64,000 bases of DNA from the NCBI RefSeq assembly GCF_019175385.1, contig NC_083345.1:120965657-121029656 (forward strand). The letters run 5' to 3'. The position numbers were made by a program, and so were the translations under genes. This document shows positions 60,728 to 64,000 of the stretch, piece by piece. This stretch comes from Lycium barbarum. Lineage: Eukaryota > Streptophyta > Magnoliopsida > Solanales > Solanaceae. Within the stretch, counting starts at the first letter, position 1; every line of letters starts with the position of its first letter. The notes beneath the pieces were generated by a model. The model saw only the letters and a list, made by a program, of their open reading frames with translations. It searched no databases and was not told the DNA's origin.

Positions 60728-62183
60728 AGTATTTGCTTGTCCTCAAGCAAGCCATACAAAACCATGACTCAATCTAACACCTACATATTATAGAATAACA
60801 ATGTCTACATTGGTTTTGACTTTGAACTACCGGCATGCATGTTTTTCTTCCAAGGACCACCCCAATTTCTGTTTTAAAGCAACATATGCAACTCAAGAAC
60901 ACTACAACTAACCATGAAGCTTCAATGAATGACATCATATTATCGAACATATTATGGTGCACACAAACGCTACTTTAGGCGGTCACTTTATTTTGTTCAA
61001 TTTTCATCCTTATGCCCTCACATAGACCAAAGAATGTCCCAACACACATATATACGACAAGAATGGGACGAAGACGAAAGAGAAGAGAAAAACACTCACA
61101 CTCACAAAGAAAATTCATATTTACACATGCAAATACCATAGGCTTGCCCTTATTTTCTATGTTCTCATCCTAAGCTCGTTCGGTTGTGATCACATTAGGA
61201 CATGTTTCGCCTTGTAATGTAGGTTTAGGGACGGGTCGGATACTTTTTGGATATTAGTGACTCACCCTCCTTGAACACTACAACATCTTGTCACCTTAAT
61301 TCGCCTCTTTTCTTTTCACCCCTTTATTTTCTTTCAGTTTTCAACCTCGATGTGGTTTTACTTCTAACCAACTTACAAATAACTACCACATCGAATCTCC
61401 ACTAGCAAACTCCACCACCCCCAACTTATGTTTTTAACATGTACTCCACATTTAGTTCACCCCCAACTTAGGCATTTTGCCTCATCTAACTAGTAGCATC
61501 AAGGAGGGAACGGGTGCGAAGATGGATTAATTTCACAAAGGGTAAGGTTTCATAATTGGCTAGCCAAGAAAAAGGTCAAAAAGGCTCAAAAGGGAAACTA
61601 AGGGTATTTAACACTTTTGGTAAGGCTTATTTAGGCAAAGTGACTATTTCAACAAAGAAAGCCTAAGATCATCTCACAACCAAACTAACTTTCGGATTTC
61701 ATACAAGACCAACCGGGCAAGTTCTAGATTATACATGCATAAACAGAATCAAACTAACAACTCACACACACATCGGCATAAGGACAATAATTTTTACACT
61801 TGTGACCTCCTAAGTAGTAATTCATCACACACAACACCCCTACAATCATAATGTCATATAAAGAATCAATCATGTCAGACAATAACTGTTCTAAGTATGC
61901 ATTTTTCAAAATTTCGAGGGGTCAAAAAATTTCAACAAAATAAAATGCATGCCATTAGTTACCAAGTAGTACCAAATAAAACAAAATTACTCTATTCAAC
62001 CTAAGTAACATCCTAAACATGCCAGTTTCAACAAAATAAAACCCCCCTCAGGAAAAGAACTCTGGCAAAGAAAAGCCGAGGAGGTTCCTACCCCTAACTA
62101 AAAAAACTTGCAGTGTCCTCACTGCAGTACATCAACACAGAAAAACTTTTTTTTTCATACCTCCTAGCACTGCGTGCTAATGG
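60728..62183. other. Internal non-coding region of the right-edge element
   Basis: About 1.45 kb between the polypurine tract and the open frame. CACCCCCAACTTA occurs three times (60715, 61420, 61460). No pol motif is visible on either strand. Confidence 0.55.
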
Positions 62184-63473
62184 TCATCTCTGCTCACCCT
62201 CTGAACTGGAGCTGCTGGGCTCTGGCAGGACAAAATCGTCCTCATTTTCCTCCTCTTCATGTTGTGCTCCGCATACACTCCTCAGAATGCTCATCATTTT
62301 GTTCAGAAATTTGCTTTGCTTCTTGGCGTGCTCTCTGGCCTTTTTCTGCCTCCTCTCTATCTTTCCCTGCTTTTCTTTGATATGCTTCATGTCCTCCACC
62401 ACACCTGCTAATGTCGGACCAATAGGAACAGAGGGAGCTGTAGATGTGCCTTCTCCATGTGGGCCCGAAGGGAGACTAGCCACTAGCTGCTGAATCCGAT
62501 TGTCCACCCCATGGACCTGGGTGGAGATATATTGGAAAGGTCTGGCGGCTTCTTGCAGTGGTGGCAAAATTGGTATAGCCATGGGGGGAGCAGATGCTCC
62601 ACCAGTCGACTCTGATGCAGTAGAGGTGAACTACCCAAATGATGATGTTGCTATATCAATCTTCCTTTTCTTCTGTACATTACCAGGCCCTCTCTTTTTC
62701 AACGGATAAATCGGTCCAGCAGGCCCTTTTTCTCTGTCGCCTGGTCTTGTGGGCACTCCATCAGTGGAGCACAAGTAAGTGATCAATGATGGGAAGAATA
62801 AGCTCTTGGTCCGTTCAAGCACCACCTCCCGAATTTCCTGCATAATGAGCCTCCCCACGTCAACAGGCAATCCTTCCATCACAACACAAATTACTTTAGC
62901 CCTCTCAAGCGGCACCTCTGAATCATGTTTTGAAGGCAGCACCCTGGATGTGACAATATCAAGCCAAGTTTTGGCTTCAGCGGTGAACTCTGCAGAGTCA
63001 ATCCTTTTCTGCATTGTGTTTAGCCACTTTGGTTATTCCCCACCGTGAAGGTGGGTCACAAACCATTGTTGCCGCAGGTTTTTGTACATCTGTGCCATCT
63101 CGCTGTTGTCACCATCCTGCAGATTATAATAGGCATTGATTCTTGAGGCATTGCACAGGACATCCACACCTCTGACTTTGACAATTGCCCTATGTGTAAT
63201 GTCTGCCTCTGCAGCATTTGCGTAGAATTCCCGCACCAGGGTATGATTTGCCCTGATTGGTTCATCTGCAAAGCGTATCCAGCCGCTTGTCACCAACCTT
63301 CCATAGAACTCGGGCATCTTTTCTTCCAAACTCTCTGTTACAAAGCCCCTCTCTTCAATGAAGCTCTTTCCCAGCAGTCTATCATATAGCTTCGAACATT
63401 TTGCTGACTGGAAGGTGGTGGTGTCATAATATTCAATCAAGGGTACTTGGGCAGCACTGGATGATGAAGCCAT
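62184..63473 (-). pseudogene. Putative plant transposon protein-domain ORF in an LTR element
   Basis: One frame of 430 codons from ATG 63473, broken only by a TAA (about 63032) and a TAG (62631). Residues 20-190 fit the 'putative plant transposon protein' domain (Pfam Transposase_32-like) common in Solanaceae and legume LTR elements: KSFIEERGFVTESLEEKMPE, EFYANAAEADI, VRGVDVLCNASRINAYYNL. Then WLDIVTSRVLPS, RLIMQEIREVVLERT, SLFFPSLITYLC. A basic KKRGPGNVQKKRK follows, and the end is a coiled coil of Lys/Glu (about 370-400) with an acidic, Ser-rich tail. It sits just before the 3' LTR on the element strand. Function unknown; gag-like or accessory are both possible. Confidence 0.72.
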
Positions 63474-63631
63474 TTTTTTTTTTTGAGTTTAAGTACCTAC
63501 AAAACAAACACAATGCATATGAACACCTACAATGATGTATAATGAGGAGTTGGGTTAAGGACATTGGGCACCCAAGTTTTGAACCGCTCTGTGTGAGCAT
63601 TCTGTTTGTGAACTGGGTTTTTGCCTTCAGC

Positions 63632-63766
63632 GCGATCGCGCAGGGAACTGGCGCGATCGCGGAATTTTTATGGGTTCCTTAACCGCGATCGCGGATCAAC
63701 AGTACGCGTTCGCGTCAGTTTTGGTCGATTATTCAGCGCGATCGCGGCCTGTAGTAGCGCGATCGC
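63632..63766. promoter_or_regulatory. Second GCGATCGC array, upstream of the transposon-domain ORF
   Basis: Five perfect GCGATCGC and one variant (ACGCGTTCGCGT) in 135 bp, 160-290 bp upstream of ATG 63473 in element sense. Spacers do not match those of the LTR array. Confidence 0.82.
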
Positions 63767-64000
63767 GCTGAATTGTTTCAGATTCAGCGAAACATTTTCA
63801 CAAACAGGTTATGGGCATCAATTTTGGGGCTTCAATTCAACGATTTTAAGCTTGTGTTTTGCCCAATATTTTTCTTATATCAGCAACCAACACTCAACTC
63901 ACATCACTCATCAACAAACAACAATTTATATAACAAGAATTTCAACAATTTCATCACATTTTCATGCTTAAATAAATGGAGAAAAAAAAATTAACTCACA
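63767..64000. other. Interior of the right-edge element, cut by the window end
   Basis: AT-rich, no coding seen. The rest of the element lies beyond the window. Confidence 0.6.

Noticed and set aside
60240..60755. Open frames with RDR/ARSRR repeats on both strands over the GCGATCGC array
   Set aside because: Translation of the palindrome array itself within an LTR; no independent coding evidence.
60307..63766. GCGATCGC arrays as sign of cyanobacterial contamination (HIP1 octamer)
   Set aside because: The octamers sit inside a plant LTR with TATA, polypurine tract and plant-type ORF. Surrounding DNA is plant.
63621..63971. 116-codon open frame at the right edge
   Set aside because: Runs through the second palindrome array antisense to the element and shows no domain.

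Overview
The window is eukaryotic plant nuclear DNA. It is AT-rich and consists almost entirely of transposable elements nested in one another, with only broken remnants of ordinary genes. The families (Ty1/copia, Tekay/Del and REINA-type Ty3/gypsy, an L1-type LINE, RTE LINE ends with a TTG-repeat tail, and hAT MITEs beginning with a GGCGGAGC motif) fit a eudicot, most likely Solanaceae. That placement is inference. I see no intact host gene, rRNA, tRNA or CRISPR array.

Layout. 1-7300: dispersed and tandem repeats, an 858-bp solo LTR (866-1723), and a pseudogene of an ATL-type RING-H2 ubiquitin ligase (3481-4246) whose RING domain is gone and whose place is taken by 161 bp copied in inverse from 3 kb upstream. 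7306-16188: a small unidentified coding exon split by a MITE and by a copia element (7590-16114, minus), itself split by a 3.8-kb solo LTR (8876-12698). 17579-20631: L1-type LINE, minus strand, ended by a MITE. 21672-28937: an old copia element rich in short hairpins with a GAA-containing loop, carrying a 2.1-kb solo LTR. 28938-32240: MITE, Mutator-like element, RTE fragment, G-rich minisatellite. 32369-38283: a LOB-domain-like pseudogene, minus strand, split by a 4.7-kb solo LTR. 38700-44290: MITEs, a second Mutator-like element carrying an RTE insertion with an 18-bp target duplication, and a Tork-like copia. 44290-58275: a REINA-type gypsy pol fragment split by a giant LTR (44615-57871), which is split in turn by a young Tekay-type element (45928-55569). 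58276-64000: another giant LTR copy, interrupted by an element whose 3' LTR is 59431-60712 and whose interior runs off the window.

Insertion order can be read because most elements keep matching 5-bp (LTR), 8-bp (hAT), 9-bp (Mutator-like) or 18-bp (RTE) target duplications. One giant LTR family occurs four times (8876, 33103, 44615, 58276) and is the main builder of the region.

The most unusual signals are: (1) at least twenty short hairpins in one copia element, different stems but mostly a shared GAA-containing loop on the same strand; (2) arrays of short palindromes upstream of the LTR TATA box in unrelated families, including eleven GCGATCGC octamers; (3) the ATL pseudogene with a templated patch in place of its RING domain; (4) a recently inserted Tekay element with no recognisable gag, protease or reverse transcriptase.
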